Translations under genes and position numbers: made by a program | Origin: Mikania micrantha | Taxonomy: Eukaryota > Streptophyta > Magnoliopsida > Asterales > Asteraceae | Assembly: GCA_009363875.1 (NCBI GenBank) | Contig: CM018683.1 | Coordinates: forward strand, 61,660,981 to 61,724,980 | Length of the DNA: 64,000 nucleotides | Reading direction: 5' to 3' | Part shown: positions 11,673 through 23,232 of the stretch, in pieces | Layout: each line of letters starts with the position of its first letter | Numbering within the stretch: position 1 is the first letter of the stretch | The notes under the pieces: model-generated | The model's database searches: none | Seen by the model: the letters and a program-made list of their open reading frames with translations, nothing else | What the model was told of the DNA's origin: nothing

Positions 11673-12288
11673 AACTTAATAATGCTAATATTGTTGATAA
11701 TTAAATAATAAAAAGTTATATAATTAAATAATACTATAATTAAGTATTATTATATAACTAAATAGTACTAATAATTAAATATTATTAATAATTATTAAAT
11801 AATACTATCTAAATTTAATAATAATACTTATATAAAATATCAATAATTAAATATTAAAATTATTTAAATATAATTTGTTATGATATAACAGACACGTTTA
11901 CGACGGCTACACATTACAGTTTTACGTTGAAGTGACAACTGTTAAGACGTGTACCAAGCTGTGTCTGCCTTATGATATTCGAATTGCAGAGGAATTCCCG
12001 CCGCAACGCGCGGGGTAACCTACTAGTTTAATTTATTAGATATTTGGTTGATTAGTAGATTATTAGGCCGATTATTTGGATCGTTGGATTATTTGGCTGG
12101 TTATTGGATTATTTAGCTTTTTATTTTATGTATTTGCTGATTTAGGGATGATGTTACATTGAATTGAGCTGATTTAAATTGTAATTTGTTAATGTCAAAT
12201 ATATATTGTAAACATGAATCTGATAAGGGCCTCAGTTCTTATTTTCGCTTTGGGCCTCTAAAAAGCTTGATCCGGCTCTGCAAATGGT

Positions 12289-13218
12289 TACAAAATTTAC
12301 AAATATGAATGCACACATAGCATTCAAATCACAACTACATTAGAGCTATAGCTTACATCAAAGTATTTGTTTTGACTCTAGAATAACAAATTTGATATAA
12401 CATGTGTAACATCCATAAAGATTTACAAAAAAATGTAGAAGAAAGATTGTATAAAAAACTCACCGGTTTGCTTAGCTTTTCCAAGAGTTTTGTTGAATAG
12501 AATTATGAATCAACGGATAAAACTTCACCCTAAATTTGTATGAATGTAGAATAGACTTAGTATTTACTAGATTCTAAGTAATGCATTTTAGTCTAACATT
12601 TTTTCACATTGGCTAACAATGACATGGATGATGATAATAATAGCTTGAAAATAATGATTAAAAAATATTTTATTTAAAAATTAAATAAAATACATTAAAG
12701 ATTTGTTAAATAATCATTTAGCATATAAAATTATTCTGAATTTCTTTATAAAGTCTTAAATAGAATAAGCATAAGTATATATTTTCTAATAATTAAATTA
12801 GAAATATAAATATTTGAATTTTACAAAATAATCTACTAACTTATCAATTTTAGAAATACATGTAATTATTAAAATTTTCATCATGAATATGTTTTAAATT
12901 CTTAGTACATATACACACACATATATAACGATTTATAATATATAAACGAATTTCAATAACTTTTCTGTTAAAATATTTGTTTGTATATTGATTTATTGCA
13001 TTATATATTATTATATTTCTAAAATAACAGAAAAAATAATTTTCCGATATGATAGTTTTTACGGAATGTTATGATAGGTTTTGGAAATTTTTATAAATAT
13101 GTTGGAATTTTTAGAAGTTGTAAAACAGGGTAAAATGAAAAAAAAAACTGAAATTTATGCACTACCTAGGTTTCGAGCCCGGGTCGCTTCCCTTGCTCGA
13201 CGATGCCTTCCTGATGCT
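12289..13218. other. AT-rich intergenic, no gene seen
   Basis: Long runs of A and T with no open frame of note. Around 13160-13215 a 'tttcgagcccgggtcgcttcc' stretch resembles the tRNA-like box region of degenerate retroposons, but no second box or tail was found. Confidence 0.35.
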
Positions 13219-13260
13219 CACTATCAAATAAATCTCCACTAATTCCATTCACCACAATAA

Positions 13261-14221
13261 GGGCGCTCGGAAGGACACGAGGAAGAAACCACCGATCCGG
13301 GGCCAGCCGGGAATACCGAATGAGGCCGAGCGTGGGGAGGGGGGAAAAAATAGCCGTTGTGACCGTTTGAGGGTTTAAAAAAAATTTAAACTCTATAAAG
13401 TCTCACCATTTTTTACATCACAACTCACACTCTTTATCATTTTCTTCTTTCATTCTACAATCAAATTTTATAAAGTTTAAATCAATGGATCCGTTTACAT
13501 TTGAGTTTCCCCCATTTGAAAGTAAATCGTTAAGTTCTGAAGAAGACGGGATCAATATCACCCAACGAAACTTTCAGTTTTTGTCAACCTTTGTGGCCAC
13601 GAGTTTAAACGAATAACTAGTCTTTTTAAATGTCTTTAATCATGTTGGTTATTTTTTATAATCGTTGTGGTTTTTTTAATTTAATGTAATATCTTTTTAA
13701 ATTTTAATGTAATTTTATATTTTATTTTTAATGAATCTATTTAATTTTTATTAAAATAAATCATTAAAAAATGTGGGGAAAAGTAAGAGAAAGTGGGACG
13801 AAACCGTGCAAAATGGAGAAAAGTGAGGAAAACTGGTGTGGCGCTGATGTGGCAATGGGGAAAAGTGGGGAAGATTGGGACCACTCCTTGTGGCCTAATG
13901 TCTAAGACCATGGGAATGCCCCATTACCCAATAACTCCACCTATGCGCCACGTAGACACCCACCACAACCACTCACTCCATTATTTTTGTAGAAATGTCC
14001 ATTTGTCCACTCACTCCAAGTCATCATTTTTTTTAAACTTATAGATATATACATGTGTGTGTGTGAGAGAGATAGAGAGAGAGAGAAAGAGAGTAGCATT
14101 TCTCCCATCCGTTGCCCAAGTCACGCTTCATCTCCCACGCCCCATTCACGTCCATAGGGGGGCGGTGTGCCACGCCCTCCCACGCCCCATTCACGCCCAA
14201 TCCTAGGGCACACCCTTCCGG
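13261..14221. mobile_element. Composite insertion in the RIT1 duplicate
   Basis: The uninterrupted copy (around 5608-5660) shows that these ~960 bases are extra. Its left part (13261-13900) is GC-rich at first (GGGCGCTCGGAAGG), then a short frame starting MDPFTFEFPPFESKS (13484). Its right part (13913-14218) is a separate ~300-bp MITE. Exact outer ends and target duplication were not resolved, so superfamily is open; PIF/Harbinger is possible. Confidence 0.55.
13913..14218 (-). mobile_element. ~300-bp MITE, inverted relative to the 48.9 kb copy
   Basis: Its complement lines up with 48903-49178: 'ggggcat(t/a)ccc' at one end, 'gcctacgtgg/gtctacgtgg', a long CT/CA microsatellite and 'gggcgtg' repeats at the other end. 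Terminal words are approximately GGGTATGCCCC. Non-coding. Confidence 0.65.
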
Positions 14222-14957
14222 TCTAATAGTTGGTCTAGAGATTGCTTTGACCACGTGCTTTCTGACTTTTTAGGTTTAACAGAAACCTGAGGAGCATTTT
14301 GTCCTCGTTGGGAACGGAACACCATCTTTTTCAACGCTATTAGATACTGTTTGATTACATACATCAGGCCCAGAACTAATTATATCATAAACATTATTCC
14401 AAAATAAAATAGGCGTTAAACCTCGTGCCCAACTTTCTTCATCGTCCCCTGCTCCTGCTATGTAATTCCAACTATACTCAGAGCTCGTTTTTTGTCGATA
14501 TATATCACTTGAAGCAGATGCAGAAATAAGGATTATGGGTGTAAAATCCCAGTCGCTATAATCAGGAACTTCATTTAACCATATGACTGTTTTTTTGTGA
14601 AATCCAAAGAGGGCGCAAAGGTTTCTTTAATAAAGATGAAATTGAAGCAATATCAACTCCACTTGTTTCCAAAACTTTGACCCATTCATTTAATTTAGAA
14701 TCTATCCTTATTTTCTCTGTATCGGGCACCAGAGAGGAAGATGTAGAGATGGATCCCATTTAAGGCAGAGATAATTTTAGAAAAATAACCTGCGAGAGTC
14801 GCTACATGGAGATTGAGGCGAGAGGTGTTAAACGACAAGTTATTCGTATGGCCATCCGTCGATTTGAAGTAGCAACTCGAATGAAATTTCTTCGCATACC
14901 ATAGACCGCAACGCAGGTTAGCTACAAGGGGCAATTCCGGCCATAGCTGAGCTATCT

Positions 14958-15227
14958 TTTTTTTTTTTTTTTTTGAACAGCTAAACAAGTCCTCGGACCC
15001 AACAACTCACGCGCTGCGACCACATACCGCTACCAACCCCCGGAAACATTTAAAGCCGGGCGTTGGCGAGTGCCGAATCGAGGAACCGCCACACCATATA
15101 GAAGGAAACTCACACTAGAAAACCTCCTAGCTCACCCATAACATTTTTTTCTCCAGACGAGACTCGAACCTAAGACCTCCCATTGCTGGTGGTCAAGGAG
15201 TACCACTAGGCTATAAGTCCAACCACC
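14958..15227 (-). mobile_element. tRNA-derived SINE
   Basis: Read on the minus strand, it begins with a tRNA-like head. Box A is TAGCCTAGTGG and box B is GGTTCGAGTC, the internal RNA polymerase III promoter. It ends in poly(A), seen as poly(T) at 14958-14974. Flanks are 16-bp target duplications CATAGCTGAGCTATCT (14942-14957) and CATAGTTGAGCTATCT (15228-15243), with one mismatch. The first RIT1 copy has the empty site at about 7070. Length is about 270 bp. SINEs move using LINE reverse transcriptase. A 25-bp tail of the same family is at 24148-24172. Confidence 0.93.
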
Positions 15228-15337
15228 CATAGTTGAGCTATCTCGGAAACGAAGATTGAGTCCTCGTGAATCGAACTCAGAGAATTTAACAAAGAGCTTT
15301 GTTTTCTCTTAATCGTTCTCCCAGCTCTGTATAATAT

Positions 15338-16776
15338 ACTAACACTTTTGGATAAATAAACAAAAAAGTCAAAAAAGTTTCAAAAATAGTTAAAAAGATG
15401 AATTTATTAAATGTAATGACTAATTAAGTATACCTCATTATTTATACATAATTATTATGTTATTTATTAATTATATCTCATTAATTAATGATACCTTATT
15501 AGTTATTAATATTATATATATATAGGAAGATTTATGAGAAAACTCCTCATTTTGGGAAAAAACCAAAAAAAACTCATACTAATCAATATATTTTTTGATA
15601 AAAAAATTCATAATTTTTTAATACAAAGATAGAAATGTTATAATAACCTAAAATACATATTTTTTCTTTCTATTTTTTAGATTTCTTATTTTAAAATAAA
15701 AGGAAATAGAAAAGAAAAAATGAAAAAAAAATTAATTGGTAATGATTGTGATTAGTTTTGTTGCGAGGTATGTTATTTTGTTTTACTCAATGCTTTTATA
15801 GACTTTATAAATTTAATAACTTGTAATTTATTTAGTAATTATGAAATTATTTAACAATTGGGCTAGACATTAAAATTTATTATTATTATTATTAGTGTTA
15901 TAAACTTTTAAGTTAGTTTATTTTAGATTAGTTATATTAGTATGTAACTTAGATAGTATTTTATTATTATGATGTAATGATTTTGAACTTAATATTTATA
16001 CACTATGAATATATATGTACAATAAAAAAATAGAAAAAAACAAAAAAAACGGTTCAACCACCGGTTTTCCGGTCCGACCACCGGTTCGCCGGCTCAACCG
16101 TGCAGTTCGTCTAAAATGGCCCAGAACCCCGATCCGGACTTGTTCACCCACCGGTTCCCAGTTCGACCGGTCCGGTCCAGTTTTCAAAATAGTGGTCATA
16201 CCCCAACTAACGGTGGAATACGTCAGGTGTGATTTGTAGTTGTTAAAAAATTCACTGTGATGCTTTAAAGTTTAATTAAGCATCAATATTAAGATTTCGT
16301 TCAACAACCATTCAATCAAATGCAATATAATTGTTCAACATCTCAACATACAATAATGAAAAATAACATTGTTTGAATTAAATTTAACTAGGTCCATAAA
16401 ACATCCCGCTGTGTGGATATAAATAAAACACTCTTGTTTATTATTAAATATTATTATTTAAAAATACAATAATAGAAACGGTCAACTGAATCATAATAGT
16501 TTATGTTTGATTATTGAACTAAATTATTTTTAGGCTTAGTAAAATTGTGTGAGCTTTAATACTTGATAATGGAATATATATTCCTCCAAGTTCATATATG
16601 TATCACGTCATTATAGTAGGTTCACGTTCTATTGGCTACAACTAACATTTATAATTTTTTAAAAAAAAATTAAAACATGCTTGAATTTTAGATAGTTGTT
16701 ACACTTGTCGCAATACATTGTGTGTTATGACTTAATTATTGTGTGCATGATTGACCTACAACATGGTTTTAGCCAT
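15338..16776. other. AT-rich intergenic with CCGGTT-rich patch
   Basis: No supported gene. At 16050-16190 'ccaccggtt', 'ccggtccg' and 'gttcgaccgg' words are densely repeated, a pattern common in the ends of non-autonomous hAT-like elements, but no target duplication was found. The open frames on both strands here follow from the repeat. Confidence 0.4.
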
Positions 16777-16860
16777 GGTTGTAGAAGTCGTTAGAAGCTA
16801 GTCAGGTGGTGAGGTACCGCCTAGGGATTAATCGGCGTTATGCGGATTGGAATTTTTATT
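16777..16860. mobile_element. Truncated relative of the hAT-type element at 1743
   Basis: CCATGGTTGTAGAAGTCGTT at 16776 matches the terminal repeat of the 1743-2364 element, followed by the same 'ctagtc...gattaatcgg' words. Similarity stops near 16860 and no second end is seen. Confidence 0.6.
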
Positions 16861-17900
16861 TGTAATTTTACAAATATTTATTATATACACACATTAATAT
16901 CAATAATTTAATATAATACTTCAAATATATTAAAATATAAACTTAAAGATACTAAGTCAGATACTTCAAATTACAAACTTAAACACAAAATTCTGAGTTT
17001 ATAGATGAATTTCGATATTTAGTGGCATGGTTCAATGTAACTCACTCTCAAACGTTTAACTAAAGTTATATATATATACACACACAATTTTCTGATTTCG
17101 GATAGAAAACTATCTCAACATCAACGAACTATAAATTCATCCTAACAACTTGAAACCGGCTAAAATTAAACTCCATAGCTGAGTTCGTCAAATTAGCTTT
17201 CCAAGAAACACTTACATCTAATTTAATCAAATGATATCCCAGACAACCCCTACAAGATTAGTGTGCATTTTTATACTTAATTTTTGGGCAGTTGTTTTGA
17301 CTCATTTCTATTCCAAATCACAAAAATTTTCTAAAAAAAAGTTGTTTGGGACATATTTTAATACATGCCTGTAATCCCAGGGGGCGAACTAATTTTTTTT
17401 GTTTTTCAGGGGGCGAAATAAAGGTTTTTAAACAATTTTACACTACGTATCGGTCGCCCCCCAGTCTGAATAAACCTTCGCCCATGACTGGGAAGTTTCA
17501 TATTTTTAAACAAAATATATTATTTTTACAGTGCAACTGACAGAAAGAATTTCCAATACAACAAAATACACTTATTCACATTTTGTCCATGTGAATGAAC
17601 CAAACCATGTGATGCCTTCTCATGCAAATCAACTCCAACATTCACATAACAAACCATACGAAATTACGAATGGCTCTCCATTCTTATAACACCACTATGC
17701 GAATGAATTTAATCACTTGCATGATGAGATAGATACTGTAAAATACATTCATACCCGTACACCTAACACCTATGTGTACACACGCGCACACATATATAGG
17801 ATTGTTAACAAATAATAACCTATGAATAGAGCGAGCAATAACTCATTAACTAAAATCTAATGGGTAATCTAAAAGTTGATGTATAGGATTGTGGCATGTG
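16861..17900. other. AT-rich intergenic, no gene seen
   Basis: Only short frames. A pair of 'gggggcgaa' words at 17380-17420 with 'tcgccccccag' at 17453 forms a small inverted repeat, perhaps a decayed element. Confidence 0.35.
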
Positions 17901-17929
17901 TCATTTTTCATATTTAAATACAGAAAGGT

Positions 17930-18440
17930 ATTCATTATTAGAGAACTATAAGTTTTCCTACAAAAATTTCCGACAAAATACCGGCAAACCACATTTCCTA
18001 CAAAATAGCTACAACTTTCTGACAAGAAAAAACAAAAAAAAAAAGTAAAACCAAATTTTTCCAACAAATTTTCGACAAAAGAGCCACAAAAAAGTTTTCT
18101 CGTCGCTATTTTGTCACTAAGCATATAATGTTTCCGACAAACTACCGACAATTTGTTTATTTATAAATTATTAGATAAAATATACTATTTTTATAATAAC
18201 AAAAAATAATTCTTTCAATTGGTTGTCGGAAAGTTGTTGGAAATTTCTAATAATTTCAAACAAACTTCCAACAAAAGGTGTAAATATTATTATTTTTTGG
18301 TTAAATTCTTTTTAATATTGTATTTTTAAAATTTCGTTGCTAAATTGTCGGAAAATTTTTAACAATTTCCGACTATCTTCCGACCAAATGTAAAAATATT
18401 TATTTTTTTTGGGTAAATTCTATTTAAAATGGTGCAATTT
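17930..18440. repeat. Clustered 'ttccgaca' / 'tgtcggaa' subterminal-type repeats
   Basis: 'ttccgacaaa', 'ttccaacaaa' and 'tgtcggaaa' words recur on both strands about a dozen times. Such clusters resemble the subterminal repeats of CACTA (En/Spm) elements. No CACTA end pair was found, so the class is uncertain. Confidence 0.4.
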
Positions 18441-18447
18441 TTATAAA

Positions 18448-18722
18448 AAAAAATATTATAATATAAAAAAGTTATGGATGTATAAAAAAAGAGGGGGTAA
18501 TTTTAAATAAAAAATAAATATATTAAAAGGTGACACATATCACCAACAAATTAATTCCAGTTTTTTAATATGCTGCAAATAACTAAAATATTAAAAAACT
18601 AGAATTAATTTGATGGTGACATGTGTCACCTTCTAATATATTTTAATATATCTATTTTTATTTAAAATTTACCCCCTCTTTTTTTTATACATCCATAACT
18701 TTTTTATATTATAATATTTTTA
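18448..18722. mobile_element. Foldback MITE with ~120-bp arms
   Basis: The left arm (18448-18572) and right arm (18593-18722) are near-perfect inverted copies, through 'ttatggatgtataaaaaaag', 'aggtgacacat' and 'aattaattcca' and their complements. Only about 20 bp separates the arms. No coding capacity. A transcript would fold into a long hairpin. Confidence 0.85.
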
Positions 18723-19010
18723 ATTCAAGCTTTTTGAGTGATAACAAAATGTTTAAAATGTCCTCCCGTATTAAATAAATAATAGTGACACATGTCACGA
18801 TCATATGCGCTTACTTTTGAAAATTAACCATTAGATGATAGTGTATTGTAGCAAATTTATGGTTATTAAAAATTCTATCCCCTACATACATACATACATA
18901 CATATAGGGATTGAATCTTGTGAAAACCCGATTTTAAAGAGAAAACCCCTAAACCCTATGTGGACCGTTATATCAAAATTATTTGTTTTCTGATTTAATA
19001 AAATAGGAGG

Positions 19011-19795
19011 TGTTGGATCGGGTTATGTAATCTACACAACACTTACAAGGTATCTTCTACAAAGTTAATAGATGTGAAAATTCTATCAACTTGATTTGTA
19101 AAACAGATTTAAACAAAATACATAATACAAGTATAAAAACCAATGTTAAAGTATATTGCATTCAACCGTAGATATAAACAAATCTTAGCTCAAGCCTGCA
19201 CATTGCTAAGTTACAGATGAAGGATTATACACTAAAACCTACAGTTGTATCCTCATAGGGATACAAGGCTGGACAAAACACTAGAAACAAACAAATGCTT
19301 AAACTAGTATATGTTATGGCTTGACAGGCCAAGCCGTATTAATTACAATTAATACAAATGACTCCATTGACTTTTGCAATAAATACCTAAACTACAAAAA
19401 GCATTAACGTCATCGTATATCTGTAAGTCTGACAAATCTTGTTTGTTGCTGACTATCATTGGAATGTCTTCTTTGTTGGTCTTGATGGAAGAAAGCAACT
19501 TTGATTGTTTCCTTAAGTGTCTGGACCTTTGTTAGAGAAAAGTCTTCGGAAGCCATTGTCTTCGGAAGCAGCTGATGGTTGATCGGAAGCTTTGAGTGCC
19601 TTAAAGCTCTAAGTGCTGAGGAGGCTTTCGGAAGCTTTAGTCTTCTGTATAGCTTTCGGAAGAAGAAAATTATCCTTCGGAAGCAATAGTTCTTCCGAAG
19701 GTTAATTCTTTTCTTCTGAATGTTGTTTATCTTCTGAGGGTCCAAGACTTGTTCAAGAGATGTTTTGGTGAGCTTCAGCCTTAATTGATCTTACA
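19011..19795. mobile_element. Solo LTR, copy 1
   Basis: It starts TGTTGGATCGGG and ends TTACA. Flanks are GGAGG (19006-19010) and GGGGG (19796-19800), a probable 5-bp duplication with one mismatch. It aligns along its length with 26186-27001, including 'tgtatcctcatagggataca' and the CTTCGGAAG-rich part (19540-19705). No PBS, gag or pol follows, so the internal region was lost by LTR-LTR recombination. Confidence 0.8.
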
Positions 19796-20694
19796 GGGGG
19801 GTTATTATAATCTTTTTACTCCCTATCTTACATATGTGATTTATCTCTCTCTCATTTGAACATCTCCTCCTCTCTCTCTAAAATCCCTACTCTCCCTCTC
19901 TCTAAATTATCTTTCTCTTTCAACCAAAATACCACAACATCCCATTTTCTTGCAGGTGCAGGTATTGAACATATTCTACAAGTATGGAGAGTAAGATTGA
20001 TGCTGAGAATAGTGCTTGATGGGAAAAAATGTCAACTTGTGAGATTGCAGTAAGGGACACTTTGGTTTATAACCTTATAATTTTTAATTCCTAATAGAGT
20101 ATACATTACTCATGAAGGATCTTACATTCGACCGATGAGTGCTATGTGTCCGAGCTCTTTAAATTCAGTCATGTTTCTACAGAAAGTTGACAGATTTTAA
20201 TTATAATTTTTTAAACCTTTTAGTTGATAATAGTTTTAGACATTAAAAGTATAAAATACCATCGCATCTTATAAACTCAACAGTTTTAGAAAATATGTTC
20301 ATAAATTAGACAAAAAATCAACAAATTTAACAAACATCTAGAGATTTAGAAACTATGTAAGCATATTTATGTATGTATGTAAGAAAATTTGTAATCATCT
20401 TAAGTGTTTGAATTTGATATGGAAATCTATGTGTTCTTTAAGTATAATCATATGGTTATTACATATTAATGGTGATCAAAATTGAATTCAATTGAAATTT
20501 GAGTACATGTACTTACAGTTTGATATACCTAAGTGAATTCAATTAAAATTTGAGTGAAAATTTATGTGTTTTGCAAGTGAAATCGTATGGTTTTTACATA
20601 TTAATGGTGAGCAAAATTGTTTCTATGCATGCAAAATAATGTGTGTACTAGTGTACGTATCCAAATTTGTCGTATATATGCTGAATTTTCTCTT

Positions 20695-21105
20695 CAAATT
20701 TATGTATGTATGTATGTATGTATGTATGCATGTAAATTGTGTGTTTATATGCAATATTGGGTGATATATGCAGTTAGGTGTATGCATTTATACCAAGTTT
20801 TGTATGCAGTTTTGTGTATGTATGGAAGCTGATTTTTTTTATGCATGCAGAATTGTGTGTATGTATGCAGATTGTGTGTATGTGTATGTGTATGCAGATT
20901 GTGTTTATATGCATGCAGAATTTTGTACGCTGATTTTTGTTTATGTATGCAGTATTATGAATATATATGTGCAGTTAGTTGTAAGTATCGTTGCAGAATG
21001 TGCAGTTTTGTGTATGTATTATGCTGATTTTTGTTTCTATATATGCAGTATTGTTTCTAAATACGCAGATTTTTGTCTGTGCAGAATTTTATATGCAGGT
21101 TTCTT
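20695..21105 (+). repeat. Degenerate TATGTATGCAG minisatellite
   Basis: A (TATG)n tract at 20701-20730 grades into about fifteen spaced copies of TATGCAG or TGTGCAG, each preceded by T-rich sequence ('gattttt', 'gtgtgtatg'). Spacing is about 20-35 bp. Each copy looks like a weak 3' splice site. All the overlapping open frames here are products of the repeat. Confidence 0.75.
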
Positions 21106-23232
21106 TAACACATTAACATATTAAACCTACTTTATTTACAAATAAGCATATCTAAATTATTGTTATTCTGATCAGACAAATCTTTACAGCCTAGCTAAAT
21201 GTTACCACAACTGTTCCGGGCCGAGTTTCCTTTTTTCTACAATCGATCAGGGTTGAGTCTCCTTTTATTGTTATAATGGTTGCGTTGTTTTCGGTGTAAA
21301 GAGGCATAATCTGTAAAATGAGTTAAGAGGCCTAATTTGTTTATCAAAATGAGTTAATTGTTTTCTGTATGTTCTGATGATCCTCAGATTATAGTTTTAA
21401 AGCATAATGTATGGCATGTGAAGGGCCTCATACATGTCTGATTCTTGTGTTCGTAGTTCAAGTGATTATTGAATACTTGAAGTTTGCAGACAACATTTTT
21501 GAGTAATTTTTTGATGCCATATATTCACTTTAGCTTTGAGAAACCTGAGTATGGAGAGTAATATTAATCAACTGATTACTCGGAGGACTCCTGAAACCCT
21601 TTCAAGTAAGTTCTGCTTTCATTTTGTTTACAAGTCTTTCTTCTTTTTTGAAAAACTAAAGAAGAAATTTTACCTGCTTATCTGCAAAAGTATCAATCCT
21701 GGTTGTTTTTCCAATCAGCCAAATGGGCAGGAATTTACATCTATTTTAGGGTTCTGTTTTTTCATATGAATCAGACTCATTTGTGTCTTACCCCTCTTGC
21801 TTGAATTTTTGTTTATTTAAATAATGAGACCACCAATAAGCCTCTTAGTGGTGTTATATTTCAGGCATTCTTTAGAGCAACGTCAACGTGTCAAGGATGA
21901 TTTTTACAATACTTGAGAATCTTATGCTGATTTAGCGTATTTATGTGTGTATTTGTTTTATGATTTGGTGCAATTTATTTTTTCAGTTTATTTATTTTTT
22001 GCTCAATATTTATGTTATACATGATAAATTGGTATACAATACAATTGATCTGTTCTAGGTTTGGATTCAAGTCCAAATCTGAAAGTATCTTGGATTCAGG
22101 GCTTGGTAAACATGTATCTCTGTTACCCTGCAAATTTTGTTCAATATATGTACCTTAATATTTTGTACAGGTTTTTAAGCTTTCAGTTAGTATGGGTTTC
22201 ATTTGATTAAATAATCTAAAACATGCCATAAAGATTCTGGTTTGGTTTGTGCAATTGATTGGAATTTAGATGAAAGTTTTCACTATTTGGCACCGTTTGT
22301 AAAATACACGAAAAATGATTTGATGAAAGTCTTTAAAAGCTGTATTTAACATGTTACCTAATTAGAACTGCTCTCTTTTGTAGAAATATCATAATTATAT
22401 TTTTAAGTTTGATATTTTGGGTTTAATTTGTTGCTATTTGATCTCATTTGGATCTTTTGAATATATGTAGTGTTTTCAAAGAGCTATACAGTGAAGCTTT
22501 TGTTGGTAATGGTCTTTGTGTTTCAGTTAGTTGATTAAATGTTATCCGCTTGGTTCAACACTGGTTTACATGTTTTCTTTCTAGATTAGGTTTTGTTTAG
22601 TTGGTTTTATATGATTCAAAATTGGGTTTGAAATAGTTGGTTTTATGTTTTCTTTTTGTCACGTAAATTTTCTTTGTTTCATTTTCCAAATCATGTGTTA
22701 TCCAATGACCCATCACCCAAAATGCTCGATCCTCCCATCTGCCCACTTCTAACTTGCTCACCGGTTTTGCATGCTTTTCTCTCCATGCATTGATTTAAAA
22801 AAGCATGGTCTTTTTATAATCTTTTAGAGCCGCAAGAGCTGCATTGTGGAGAGATGGTTTTAAACTCGACTGCAGGTCCGTTAGCTGATCTGAAGCCATG
22901 GGTATCCAACAAAAAGATTCTTTGATGAATTCCTAGAATGATTTGGAATGTTCCCTTGTATGTGGTTCTATATCGCCTGCTATTGTTTTACCCCTTGAGT
23001 ATTGAGGTGAATGTTTTTCCTCCTTTTGTGATATATGCTCTAACAAATTTTTAATTGATATTAGGTTTCATACTTTCTGATAATCCTCTTTTTTTTTCAG
23101 GTGTTCTTATACAAGGTTGGACCAAGAAGGTTGGGCTGTTAGCAAGAAAGCAGATTGACCAAGTCAAACAAAAGAGTTGAACATGAAGGTCTTAATTGTT
23201 TTTATTGTATAAATATTTATGTTGTTTTTATA

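Larger units (their letters stand above)
8627..12026 (+). mobile_element. Non-autonomous Helitron carrying host exon fragments
   Basis: The 3' end shows the Helitron pattern: a GC hairpin region (CCCGCCGCAACGCGCGGGG, 11997-12015), a short spacer and CTAG followed by T at 12027. The 5' end is placed at TCTATATCTATA (8627), after an A; nearby TC options at 8633 and 8640 cannot be excluded. Helitrons insert between A and T without target duplication and often copy host gene pieces. Cargo seen here is an AAE17/18-like exon (10265-10363) and an LPAT-like exon (10830-10903), both on the + strand. No Rep/helicase is encoded, so it depends on another copy. A 393-bp open frame at 8710-9102 contains two ~85-bp repeats and has no recognisable family. 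Confidence 0.75.
8042..12280. mobile_element. hAT-type element interrupted by a Helitron
   Basis: Terminal inverted repeats CAGGGCCGGCCC (8042) and GATCCGGCTCTG (ending 12280; complement CAGAGCCGGATC) are flanked by perfect 8-bp duplications CAAATGGT at 8034-8041 and 12281-12288. This is the hallmark of hAT insertion. The element's own sequence is only about 840 bp (8042-8626 and 12027-12280) and encodes no transposase I recognise. Between these parts lies the Helitron 8627-12026, which must have inserted later. Confidence 0.85.
13219..15330 (-). pseudogene. Second, broken copy of the RIT1-like gene
   Basis: On the minus strand this repeats parts of the RIT1-like gene at 5.6-7.2 kb: exon 3 (13219-13260, 14222-14760) and exon 1 (14780-15330, starting VYRASR-side and including IAQLWPELPLVANLRCGLWY). 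Introns and exons between 6190 and 6900 of the first copy are missing. Intron 1 bases remain beside exon 1, so it is a DNA duplicate and not a cDNA copy. Exon 3 carries a 2-bp deletion near 14325 and single-base indels near 14595 and 14730. It is split by an insertion at 13261-14221 and a SINE at 14958-15227. At 14497-14495 it has CGA (Arg) where the first copy has TGA. Confidence 0.85.

Noticed and set aside
15160..15227. A tRNA gene on the minus strand (box A and box B)
   Set aside because: It lacks a foldable acceptor stem and continues into a poly(A)-tailed element with target duplications, so it is the head of a SINE.
15996..16239. Arg/Pro-rich frames on both strands
   Set aside because: Produced by the CCGGTT-type repeat; no start context or homology.
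19410..19745. 111-codon minus-strand frame
   Set aside because: It lies fully inside the solo LTR and is explained by the repeated CTTCGGAAG words.
20564..21124. Overlapping Cys/Tyr-rich frames on the + strand
   Set aside because: Three frames of the same TATGCAG minisatellite are open because the repeat lacks stops; not a protein gene.
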